This document shows, in pieces, positions 51,422 through 59,500 of a DNA stretch of 64,000 nt (positions within the stretch are counted from its first letter, which is position 1; each line of letters opens with the position of its first letter). Origin of the DNA: Pseudomonas sp. P7548 (GTDB lineage: Bacteria > Pseudomonadota > Gammaproteobacteria > Pseudomonadales > Pseudomonadaceae). Position numbers and translations under genes: made by a program. Where the stretch lies: NCBI RefSeq assembly GCF_013386585.1, contig NZ_JACARO010000059.1:43032-107031 (forward strand), in the 5' to 3' direction. A model generated the notes under the pieces. It saw only the letters and a list, made by a program, of their open reading frames with translations. It did not search any database and was not told where the DNA came from.

Positions 51422-52393
51422 ATGAACGACACAGACAACAGCCTGCTGGCGACCCTGGCCCTGAAAAAACTGGCGGCCAACAAGACCTACCGCGACCTGT
51501 TCCTGGCCAGCGACACCCTGCGTGATTTCCTGCGCCCGGCCGCCTTGCGCTACATCATTTCCGAAGACCGCCTGGAGATGCTCGACAAGCTCGCCGCCCT
51601 GCAGGGCAAGGGCTATCGCACCGGTGTGGAATACGTGGGCGAAGAGGCCACCACCTTGGCCGAGGTGACCACCGCCACCGATGAATACCTCAAGCTGATC
51701 GACCTGATGGCGCTGCACCCGACACTCAGCGAACCGCCGCAACTGGGCTTCGACCTGTCCAACGTCGGCACCATCATTTCCCGGGAACTGGCAATCGAGA
51801 ACTGCTCGAAGATCCTCACCCATGCGGCCGACAAGGACGTCGGCGTGATCCTCAGCATGGAGCGGTCCCAGTGGACCGACTCGATCCTCGACATCTTCAT
51901 GCACCTGAGTGGGCGGTTCCCCAACCTGGGCATCACCCTGCAGGCGCAATTGAACCGCACGCCCGATGACCTGGGCGAGATCCTCGGCACCGGCTGCAAG
52001 GTGCGCCTGGTCAAAGGCGTCTACGCCGAGCCGGCCGCCATTGCCTTGCCCCGTGGTGCGCAATTGAACGAGCGCTACCTGGGCCTGCTCGACCGCATCA
52101 ACGGCGCCAGCAGCAACTACGCGTTCGCCACCCAGGACCCGCTACTGGTCGAGCAGATCCTCGCCAGCGGCATCGCCAGCCGTGGCGAGCTGGAGATGCT
52201 CCACGGCGTGCGTCCTGAGTTGATCAAGGCCGTCAAGGACGCTGGCCAGGTCAAGACCCGCGTGTCGGCGGTGTACGGCACCAATTGGTATTTGCACCTG
52301 CTGCACCGCGTCGCTGAATTCCCCCAGAACATTTTCCTCGCGCTGGACGACGTGGCGTCGCCGCGCCCTTCCGAAACCGCCACTCATTACTGA
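51422..52393 (+). CDS. proline dehydrogenase-like flavoenzyme
   Basis: A 323-residue monofunctional PRODH-family (beta/alpha)8 flavoprotein. Family landmarks are K-V-R-L-V-K-G-V-Y near residue 200, L-E-M-L-H-G near 260, and the C-terminal G-x-x-W-Y-x-x-x-x-x-R segment. In true PRODH the C-terminal helix has an Arg-Arg pair that holds the proline carboxylate. Here it is H295-R296, so one of the two is replaced. Altered substrate specificity is therefore likely, for example a different cyclic amino acid or a carboxylate-blocked or peptide-linked substrate. Primary proline catabolism in Pseudomonas uses the bifunctional PutA, which supports a specialised role. Four bases after the desaturase stop codon. 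Confidence 0.8.
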   Translation: MNDTDNSLLATLALKKLAANKTYRDLFLASDTLRDFLRPAALRYIISEDRLEMLDKLAALQGKGYRTGVEYVGEEATTLAEVTTATDEYLKLIDLMALHPTLSEPPQLGFDLSNVGTIISRELAIENCSKILTHAADKDVGVILSMERSQWTDSILDIFMHLSGRFPNLGITLQAQLNRTPDDLGEILGTGCKVRLVKGVYAEPAAIALPRGAQLNERYLGLLDRINGASSNYAFATQDPLLVEQILASGIASRGELEMLHGVRPELIKAVKDAGQVKTRVSAVYGTNWYLHLLHRVAEFPQNIFLALDDVASPRPSETATHY

Positions 52394-52406
52394 AAAGGAC
52401 ATCCTC

Positions 52407-53657
52407 ATGAAACAGTACGTCGCCTTGGTTGATGTCTACTCCAGCGGTAACTTCCTGCCCAAATTCTTTCGGGACGCCGGCCTGGGCCTGATTCACGTGC
52501 AGAGCACCCCGGAACTGATGCCGAGCATGCTCGGGCCGAACCTGGATGAGTTCGAGCACAACCTGATCTTCAACGGCAGCGCCGAAGCCGTGGTGCGCCG
52601 CCTGCGTGAGTTCGACGTGGTGGCGGTGATCGCCGGCCAGGAGCCTGGCGTGCCGTTTGCCGACTACCTGAGCGAGCAACTGCAATTGCCAACCTCCAAC
52701 GGCAGCGCCGGCTCCCGGGCGCGCCGCGACAAGTTTGAAATGATCGGCAAGGTGGCCGCTGCCGGCCTGCTGACCGCGCGGCAGATCAAGTCCGCCGACC
52801 CTGCCGAGTTGCTGGCCTGGGTCGAGGCCGGCCAGGTGTTCCCGTGCGTGGTCAAGCCACTCAGCTCGGCGTCTACCGACGGGGTTTCGATCTGCCACAA
52901 CGTCGAGGACGTGAAGCGCGCGTGCCAGGAAGTGGTGTCCAACCTGGACATCTTCGGCCTGGCCAACACCGAGATCCTCTGCCAGTCCTACCTCAAGGGG
53001 CCGGAGTTCATCGTCGATACGGTGAGCCGTGACGGGCAGGTGTATGTCTGCGGGATCTGGCGTTATGTGAAGCGCGAAGTCAGCGGCGGCAAGAACATCT
53101 ACGACCGTGACGTGCTGATCGCCCCTGACAGCCCGGAAGCCAACGTGCTGGTGGACTACATCGTCAAGGTGCTCAAGGCCCTGGGAATCAACAACGGCCC
53201 GGCGCACTCGGAGGTGATCCTGACCGAGGCCGGCCCTGCGCTGGTGGAAGTCGGTGCGCGGCTGAACGGCAACATGGAACCCAATTTCCACGACATCAGC
53301 CTGGGCGGCAACCAGGCGCAGTTGACCTACCTGGCCTACTGCGACGGCGAGGCGTTCAAGGCCGGTTACGCCGGCAAGCGCTACCACAAGCTCAAGGAAG
53401 CCTGCGTGATCAACACCGACACCACGCTGCAAGGCGAAGTGACCGGCTTCAACGAAGCGGCCATTCACCTGATCGAAGCGCTGCCCTCGGTGCACAAACT
53501 GAGCGTGAAGTACAAGGCCGGCAAGCTGATGAAAAAGACCGTCGACCTGCTCAGCAGCCCGTTGCGTGTGTTCCTGTTGTCGGAGAACCAGCGTGATATC
53601 GACCAGGATTACGAGCAGATCCGCCAGTACAAAGACAACGTCTACGTGATCCGCTGA
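52407..53657 (+). CDS. ATP-grasp amide/peptide ligase
   Basis: A 416-residue ATP-grasp enzyme. AAGGA precedes ATG 52407. The central ATP-grasp fold (about 105-310) has P-C-V-V-K-P-L-S-S-A-S-T-D-G-V (about 150-164), the E-I-L-C-Q-S-Y-L-K-G-P-E-F-I-V-D-T strand and the metal-binding L-V-E-V-G-A-R-L-N-G-N. The layout resembles carboxylate-amine ligases such as BacD-type dipeptide ligases, which join two amino acids through an acyl phosphate. In this cluster it is the only bond-forming enzyme, since no NRPS or PKS is present. The stop codon overlaps the MFS start by one base. Confidence 0.88.
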   Translation: MKQYVALVDVYSSGNFLPKFFRDAGLGLIHVQSTPELMPSMLGPNLDEFEHNLIFNGSAEAVVRRLREFDVVAVIAGQEPGVPFADYLSEQLQLPTSNGSAGSRARRDKFEMIGKVAAAGLLTARQIKSADPAELLAWVEAGQVFPCVVKPLSSASTDGVSICHNVEDVKRACQEVVSNLDIFGLANTEILCQSYLKGPEFIVDTVSRDGQVYVCGIWRYVKREVSGGKNIYDRDVLIAPDSPEANVLVDYIVKVLKALGINNGPAHSEVILTEAGPALVEVGARLNGNMEPNFHDISLGGNQAQLTYLAYCDGEAFKAGYAGKRYHKLKEACVINTDTTLQGEVTGFNEAAIHLIEALPSVHKLSVKYKAGKLMKKTVDLLSSPLRVFLLSENQRDIDQDYEQIRQYKDNVYVIR

Positions 53658-54862
53658 TGGGCACTTATCGCGCGTTACGCGGGCTCAACGCCCGGCTGCA
53701 ATCGCTGTTCATGATCACCCTGGTGTTCCGCATGGGCACCATGGCGTTCCCGTTCTACGCGGCGTACCTGATTCATCAGCACGCCGTGTCGGCGGGCACG
53801 GCCGGCCTGTTGGTCGGCGTGTATGGCGCGGGAGCGCTGTTCGTGGACTTGATCATCGGTGCGGTGATCAAGCGCCTGGGGGCCAACCGGGTGATCCTCG
53901 GCTCGTTGCTGCTCAACGCGCTGCTGCTGTTGATCATCCCGTCGGTGGACAACACCGCCGCGCTGTTCGTGCTGTCGTTCCTCTGGGGCGCCTGCTACGA
54001 AGCCTTCACGCCGGCGACGTTCTCCGAGACGGTGACCCACAGCAGCAGCGAGACGCGCAAGGTGGCGTTTTCCTGCAACCGCCTGGCGATCAACATCGGC
54101 ATGGCGATCGGGCCGCTGTTGGGCAGCCTGATTTTCCTGAGCAACGCCGACGCAGTGTTTTACATCAACGCAGCGTTGTCCCTGGTGTCGTTTGCCGCCT
54201 GCCTGCGATTCGGCCGTGCGGTCACGGTTGGCGCGGCACAGGCAGCGCCACTGGCGAGCAAGGGCAATGGCTTGCCGGAGACGGCACCGCATGAGCGCTC
54301 GCGCTTGCTGGTGATCTTGCTGGCAGCGCTGCCGGTGCATGTGGCCTACGCCTTGCCGCCGACTTTCCTGTCGGCCTACATCATCACTTACACCGAACTG
54401 CCGGCGTATTACGTCGGCATCATTTTCTTCATCAACGCCTTGCTGGTGATCCTGTTCGAAGTGCCGATCAACCAACGCATGGCGCACCTGTCGAGCAGCC
54501 GTTCACTGGTGGCGGGGTTCCTGTTGGCCGGGGTCGGTTTTTTCCTGATGGGCTTCAGCCATGTCGGCGCGATGCTGCTGGTGGCCACCGTGCTGTGGAG
54601 CCTGGGCGAGATGATCGTGTTCCCCGGCATCACCCATTACGTGAGCAGCATCTCCAGCCGGCACACCGTGGACCGCAACCTGGGTTACTACTCGGCGGGG
54701 GTCAACATCGGGGTCATGATCACGCCGTCGCTGGCGTTCATGTTGGTGGCGCAGCCGTCCCTGCCATCACCGTGGTTGCTGTCCGGCACCGTGTTGCTGC
54801 TGTTCGCGGTGGCGGTGGGCGTGATGAAAAGCTCAACCCTCTTGTGGAACAAGGAAGCGTGA
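53657..54862 (+). CDS. MFS transporter, probable exporter of the cluster product
   Basis: A 401-residue major facilitator with twelve predicted helices. The loop between helices 2 and 3 carries G-A-V-I-K-R-L-G-A-N-R, the position of the MFS signature. It overlaps the ATP-grasp stop codon (TGATG) and is followed after one base by the PLP gene, so it is an integral operon member. Export, and possibly self-resistance, is the natural role. Confidence 0.88.
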   Translation: MGTYRALRGLNARLQSLFMITLVFRMGTMAFPFYAAYLIHQHAVSAGTAGLLVGVYGAGALFVDLIIGAVIKRLGANRVILGSLLLNALLLLIIPSVDNTAALFVLSFLWGACYEAFTPATFSETVTHSSSETRKVAFSCNRLAINIGMAIGPLLGSLIFLSNADAVFYINAALSLVSFAACLRFGRAVTVGAAQAAPLASKGNGLPETAPHERSRLLVILLAALPVHVAYALPPTFLSAYIITYTELPAYYVGIIFFINALLVILFEVPINQRMAHLSSSRSLVAGFLLAGVGFFLMGFSHVGAMLLVATVLWSLGEMIVFPGITHYVSSISSRHTVDRNLGYYSAGVNIGVMITPSLAFMLVAQPSLPSPWLLSGTVLLLFAVAVGVMKSSTLLWNKEA

Positions 54863-54863
54863 A

Positions 54864-55982
54864 ATGAGCATCGTGCACTTGAACACCGCTGGCGCGGGCC
54901 TGATGTCCACGGCCACGTTGAATGCGATCCAGCGCTTTACCTCGATCGAAGCGCGCATTGGCAGTTATGAGACGGAACTGGCCTACGAGGAGCTGCTCAA
55001 CGTCGACCTGTACCGGGTCGCCGCCGGGCTGTTGAATGCGCAGCCGACCGACATCGGTTTTTTCAGCAGTGCCACCGAGGCCTGGACCAGCATCCTTGGC
55101 AAGCTCGACTTCCCCCGGGGCAAGCGGGTGTGGGTGTCGACCTCGGAGTACGCGGCCAACCTGATCTTTTTCAACTACCTCAAGCTGTCTCGCGACATCC
55201 GTGTCGAGGTGATCCCAACCACCGCGACCACCCCGCTGGACCTGGATTGGGTGCAGCGCAACCTGGACGACGAGGTGTTCCTGGTCAGTGTGTCGCACCT
55301 GCCGTCGTGCTGCGGCGTGATCAACCCGGTGGAAGCGCTGGGCGCGTTGCTCAAGGACTCGAGCGCGTTGTACGTGGTCGACGCGTGCCAATCCCTGGGC
55401 CAGTTGCCGCTGGACGTACGTGACATTCACTGTGATGTGTTGACGGGCGCGGGGCGCAAGTTTCTCTGCGGGCCGCGTGGCAGCGGGATTGCCTATGTGT
55501 CGCCGCGTTTGCTTGGCCAGTTGGAACTGAACTTTGCCGACCTGCATGCGGCCAGCACCGACGGCGAGGTCAACCGTATCGAGGTGTCCAGTGCGCGGGT
55601 GCTGGAGATTGCCGAGAAGAGTTTTTCGGCCCTGGTGGGCTTGCACACGGCGATGGGCGAATACGCGGAGGTGGGCGCGGCGGTGAACACCGAACCTTAT
55701 GCGTTGCTGGTGCAGGAGCTGCGGCGCTTGCCGCAGGTGCAACTGCTGTGTGAGCAGTTCGAGCAAACCGGGATTGTGTCGTTCGTGCCGCGCAACAGCT
55801 CGGCCAAGGTGTTTGTCAGCCTGGCCCGCGAATTGGGCCTCAACCTGTGGGCGGGCACTGCCGCCCACACGCCGTTGCTGCTCAAGGACTTGGGCGCCAC
55901 GCATTTCGTGCGCGCCTCGGTCGGCCGGCAGGTCACCCTGGCCCAGGTGGAGCAGGCCCTGGTGACACTGCGCAGCTTGTAG
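54864..55982 (+). CDS. class V aminotransferase-fold PLP enzyme
   Basis: A 372-residue fold-type I PLP enzyme of the class V group (cysteine desulfurase, selenocysteine lyase, isopenicillin-N epimerase, EgtE type). It begins M-S-I-V-H-L-N-T-A-G-A-G. The cofactor Asp is in V-V-D-A-C-Q-S-L-G-Q near 176 and the Schiff-base lysine is K199 in G-A-G-R-K-F-L-C-G-P-R-G-S-G. Members catalyse C-S lyase, epimerase or transaminase steps, and I cannot choose between them from sequence. Last gene of the five-gene operon, ten bases from the convergent hypothetical gene's stop codon. Confidence 0.85.
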   Translation: MSIVHLNTAGAGLMSTATLNAIQRFTSIEARIGSYETELAYEELLNVDLYRVAAGLLNAQPTDIGFFSSATEAWTSILGKLDFPRGKRVWVSTSEYAANLIFFNYLKLSRDIRVEVIPTTATTPLDLDWVQRNLDDEVFLVSVSHLPSCCGVINPVEALGALLKDSSALYVVDACQSLGQLPLDVRDIHCDVLTGAGRKFLCGPRGSGIAYVSPRLLGQLELNFADLHAASTDGEVNRIEVSSARVLEIAEKSFSALVGLHTAMGEYAEVGAAVNTEPYALLVQELRRLPQVQLLCEQFEQTGIVSFVPRNSSAKVFVSLARELGLNLWAGTAAHTPLLLKDLGATHFVRASVGRQVTLAQVEQALVTLRSL

Positions 55983-55992
55983 TGTCAGGCAG

Positions 55993-56700
55993 TCACTGCG
56001 CGGCGATGGTGTAGCCGTCGAACGCGCTCTGCTGCTGCAGCGCGGTCACGATGCTTTTGCGGGTGACCGACTGCTCGACGCCGCTGTTGTCGAAGAAGGT
56101 TTCGCTTTCCAGTTCGGCCTCGCTGCCTTCGCCCACGAAGGCAAAGCCGAGGAACTCCAACGCTTCACGGTCGACGTTGAGCTTGGAGCGCGGTGTGCGC
56201 AACGGCAGGGTGACACTGATGCCGTCCTTGCTGATCACGAACACTTCGGCTTCTTTCTTGGCCCGTGCGGCCTTGCTCTTGCCGGCGCTCGGGTTGCTGA
56301 TGGCCTGGTGGCTCTGGTTCAGCACCTTGAGGGCCAGGCCGTAGACCAGCTCCTGGAACGCGGGGTCGTCCTTGAAGCTGGACAGGATGCGACTGATGGA
56401 GAATTGGCTGCTGAGGTTTTCCAGGGCGGCGTTGTCGGCAGCCTCGGCGTCTTTCAGTTGCTTGAGCTGGCCCATCAGTTCGTAGGCCTTGTCGTCATCG
56501 AAGGCATCGTGGGCCTGGCGGATAGCGACGCGCAGTTCGCGGATCTGGTCGCTTTCCTTGGAGGTGTGGAAGGCGTCCAGCACCATTTCACTGATGATCT
56601 TGGCCGCTGGCACATGCTGTGAAAGATTGATGGCGTTTTCGTATTCAGCTTTGGATTGCAAGGCGACTACGGATTCTTCTTCGGTGTAGGAATCGGACAT
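55993..56700 (-). CDS. conserved hypothetical protein, 235 aa
   Basis: A soluble protein I do not recognise. The N-terminal two thirds are acidic and strongly helical. A Ser/Lys/Ala-rich basic linker (G-K-S-K-A-A-R-A-K-K-E near 155) leads to a beta-rich C-terminal block of about 70 residues. The shape loosely recalls nucleoid-associated proteins with a coiled-coil, linker and DNA-binding end, but no motif proves it. The start ATG 56700 has no strong ribosome site. Convergent with the PLP gene; it may or may not belong to the cluster. Confidence 0.65.
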   Translation of the reverse strand: MSDSYTEEESVVALQSKAEYENAINLSQHVPAAKIISEMVLDAFHTSKESDQIRELRVAIRQAHDAFDDDKAYELMGQLKQLKDAEAADNAALENLSSQFSISRILSSFKDDPAFQELVYGLALKVLNQSHQAISNPSAGKSKAARAKKEAEVFVISKDGISVTLPLRTPRSKLNVDREALEFLGFAFVGEGSEAELESETFFDNSGVEQSVTRKSIVTALQQQSAFDGYTIAAQ

Positions 56701-56770
56701 TGAAATTTCACTACTTCAGTAAACGGAGACAAAAAAGCGTCGGGCATTTTCAGGGGGGAGGGGGATCAGG

Positions 56771-57274
56771 TCAAGGCAGCACGCTGCCCACCTTGCCGCG
56801 CAACGCGGCCAGCGCCCGGTGCAACCGCACGGCCCGCCCGCAGAACAGACCAACGGTAAACCCCGAGACCGCGCCGACCGCCACCCGCATCTCTGGCGTG
56901 CTCAACAGCAACGGGTGCACCGCCTGCTGGTAGCCGAAGTAGTACTTCACCGCAAAGAACAGCTGGGAGATCAACAGTGTTTTCCAGGTGCCCGTCAGCA
57001 CCAGGCTTTCGCCGTTGGCATCCAGATGCGCACCGTTGGCATTGAACAACCGCATGCCCAGCAGGCTGCCCACGATGGCGCCGCCCACCCAGGCGCTGCT
57101 CGACAGCAGCGAAGGCGGCAACGCCATCAACGACCACACCACCAGCACCACTGGCAGGATCATCAACGAGCGACGACTTTCGCGCCCACCCAGGCTGGCC
57201 TTGATGCCGTAGTAGCAAATCCACAGGTAAACGGCGTACACCCACAGGGGCGTGCCTTGGAGGATATCGAGCAT
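56771..57274 (-). CDS. membrane protein of unknown function (DUF6622-like)
   Basis: A 167-residue protein with four to five hydrophobic helices (about 10-25, 38-58, 62-78, 98-115 and 128-150). It begins M-L-D-I-L-Q-G-T-P-L-W-V-Y. The arrangement resembles small uncharacterised membrane proteins annotated as DUF6622. No catalytic motif was found. It lies between two unrelated genes, about 200 bases from the divergent cytochrome gene. Confidence 0.7.
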   Translation of the reverse strand: MLDILQGTPLWVYAVYLWICYYGIKASLGGRESRRSLMILPVVLVVWSLMALPPSLLSSSAWVGGAIVGSLLGMRLFNANGAHLDANGESLVLTGTWKTLLISQLFFAVKYYFGYQQAVHPLLLSTPEMRVAVGAVSGFTVGLFCGRAVRLHRALAALRGKVGSVLP

Positions 57275-57475
57275 GGGCTGCGTCCGTGCGGTAGGGGTGA
57301 GCGGTGGATAGTCGTCGAGCGTTCAGGGGTTTGTCTATCGAATTGAGCCTGACCCACATCAAAACGCCATGTCGACAAAACCGTTACAACACAGAGGCCT
57401 GATGAACCCATAAAAATGACCACCGACCTGCGCCGAGGGGCCCACCCCACGCCGGGTTATTAAAGGACTAATGCG

Positions 57476-59500
57476 ATGGCGCTTTCCCTCTCCCGCCTGG
57501 TCTTGCTGGGGGCGACGCTGTGTCTGGCGCTACCCCTGCACGCCAACGTACCCGATACCCCTCTCATCGAACACGGCCGATACGTTGCACAACTGGGCGA
57601 CTGTATCGCCTGCCACACTGCCCAGCAGGGCAAAGTGATGGCCGGTGGCCTGGCGTTGAGCACGCCCATGGGCACGATCTACTCCAGCAATATCACCCCG
57701 GACCGTGAGACGGGTATGGGCGCCTACACCTTCGAACAGTTCGACCGGGTGATGCGTGAAGGTGTTACCCCGGCCGGTATGAACCTGTACCCGGCGATGC
57801 CGTATCCTTCCTACGCGAAGATGAGCGAAGCGGACATGCGTGCCTTGTACGCCTACCTGATGCAGGGCGTGGAGCCCGTGCAACAGGCCAACCTCGACGC
57901 CGACATGGGCTTCCCCTTCAACCAGCGTTGGGGCCTGGCGTTGTGGAATTTCGCCTTTCTCGACAAGCAACCCTTCACCCCCGATCCAGCCCGTAACGAG
58001 GTGCTCAACCGTGGCGCCTACCTGGTCCAGGGTCTCGGTCACTGCGGTTCTTGCCACACTCCACGCGGCATCGCCTTCCAGGAAAAGGCCATGAGCGATG
58101 AGGGCCGCAGCGGCCGGCATTACCTGGCAGGCGAAACCGTCGAGCACTGGCGCGCCTTGAGCCTGCGCAACCTGTGGACCGTGGAAGACACCGTGCAACT
58201 GCTCAAGACCGGGCAGAACCGCTTTGCCACGGTGGCCGGCAACATGGCGGATGTGATTCACCACAGCACCCAGCACTTCAGTGACGACGACCTCACCGCC
58301 GTCGCCAGTTACCTCAAATCCCTGCCACCGGGCAAAGACGACCTGCCGATGCCCGCCGTCGCCCGCGCCCCGGCCGCGCCGCCTGCCGATTTGTTCACCA
58401 GCCGGGGCGGGTTGGGGTACATGCAGTTCTGCAGTGACTGCCACCGTGCCGATGGCGCCGGGGTGAAGGGCCTGTTCCCGCCCTTGGCTGGCAACCCGAG
58501 CATTGCGTCCAGCAACCCGACGTCGTTGCTGCACATCACCCTCACCGGTTGGGAAACCGCGCAAACGGCGGCCCATCCACGGGTCTACACAATGCCCGGT
58601 TTCGCGCGCCTGGCGGACTCGGAAATTGCCGAGATCCTGAGCTTCGTGCGCACCCGTTGGGGCAATGAGGGCACCCCGATCAGCGCCGCCCAAGTGAAGA
58701 CACTGCGTGCCCAACTCAACCCGGCCACCACCGATTCATCGGCGTTTGAAACCCCGCGCCTGGCCGACCTGCTCGCCGCCCCCAACGCCGGCCAGGTGGT
58801 GCGTGGCATGCGCCTGCACCTGCAAACCAAGGCGCTGCTGCCGGATAACGTCGGCAACTCACTCAATTGCACCAGCTGCCATCTCAACGCCGGCACCGTG
58901 GCGGACGGTTCGCCCTTTGTAGGCGTGTCGGCGTTTTTCCCCAGCTATGCGCCGCGTGCGGGCAAGGTGGTCAGCCTCGAAGAGCGCATCAACGGCTGCT
59001 TCCGCCGGTCGATGAACGGCACGCCGTTGGCGCCGCAATCGGCGGACATGCAGGCCATGGTCGCGTATTTCGACTGGATGAAAAACAACACACGCCCCGA
59101 AGACAAAGTAGCCGGGCGCGGCGTGGGCAAGATCGACCCGGCGATCAAACCGGATCTGGCCAATGGCAAGGCGGTCTACGCCCAGCAATGTGCGGTGTGC
59201 CATGGCGATAACGGCCAGGGCTTGGCGCGTGCCGACGGGGAGCTGGTGTACCCGCCGCTGTGGGGCGAGCAATCGTTTAACATCGGCGCCGGCATGGCCC
59301 GCCCTTACACGGCTGCGGCGTTCGTCAAACGCAACATGCCGATCGGCTTCCACGAAAAATTCCCGCTGGGCCAGGGCGGTTTGTCGGACCAGGAGGCGGT
59401 GGACGTGGCGGCGTACTTTTCGGGCCAGCCGCGTCCGGACTTCCCGGACAAGGTCAAGGACTGGCCCAACGGCGGCAAACCCGCCGATGCGCGCTATTAG
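57476..59500 (+). CDS. five-haem cytochrome c: tri-haem dehydrogenase-type module fused to TsdA-like di-haem module
   Basis: A 674-residue exported cytochrome. The signal peptide runs to about residue 22 (L-A-L-P-L-H-A). Five CxxCH haem sites are seen. C-I-A-C-H, C-G-S-C-H and C-S-D-C-H in the first ~400 residues match the tri-haem subunit of alcohol/gluconate dehydrogenases. C465-T-S-C-H469 and C-A-V-C-H follow in a TsdA-like module. In the latter, the E-E-R-I-N-G-C-F-R-R-S-M-N-G segment supplies a Cys (C508, 39 residues after H469) at the place of the thiosulfate dehydrogenase haem-1 Cys ligand. No dehydrogenase catalytic subunit is adjacent. It may take electrons from a periplasmic donor or oxidise thiosulfate/tetrathionate. 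The 3' end overlaps the aminotransferase stop codon by four bases. Confidence 0.85.
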   Translation: MALSLSRLVLLGATLCLALPLHANVPDTPLIEHGRYVAQLGDCIACHTAQQGKVMAGGLALSTPMGTIYSSNITPDRETGMGAYTFEQFDRVMREGVTPAGMNLYPAMPYPSYAKMSEADMRALYAYLMQGVEPVQQANLDADMGFPFNQRWGLALWNFAFLDKQPFTPDPARNEVLNRGAYLVQGLGHCGSCHTPRGIAFQEKAMSDEGRSGRHYLAGETVEHWRALSLRNLWTVEDTVQLLKTGQNRFATVAGNMADVIHHSTQHFSDDDLTAVASYLKSLPPGKDDLPMPAVARAPAAPPADLFTSRGGLGYMQFCSDCHRADGAGVKGLFPPLAGNPSIASSNPTSLLHITLTGWETAQTAAHPRVYTMPGFARLADSEIAEILSFVRTRWGNEGTPISAAQVKTLRAQLNPATTDSSAFETPRLADLLAAPNAGQVVRGMRLHLQTKALLPDNVGNSLNCTSCHLNAGTVADGSPFVGVSAFFPSYAPRAGKVVSLEERINGCFRRSMNGTPLAPQSADMQAMVAYFDWMKNNTRPEDKVAGRGVGKIDPAIKPDLANGKAVYAQQCAVCHGDNGQGLARADGELVYPPLWGEQSFNIGAGMARPYTAAAFVKRNMPIGFHEKFPLGQGGLSDQEAVDVAAYFSGQPRPDFPDKVKDWPNGGKPADARY

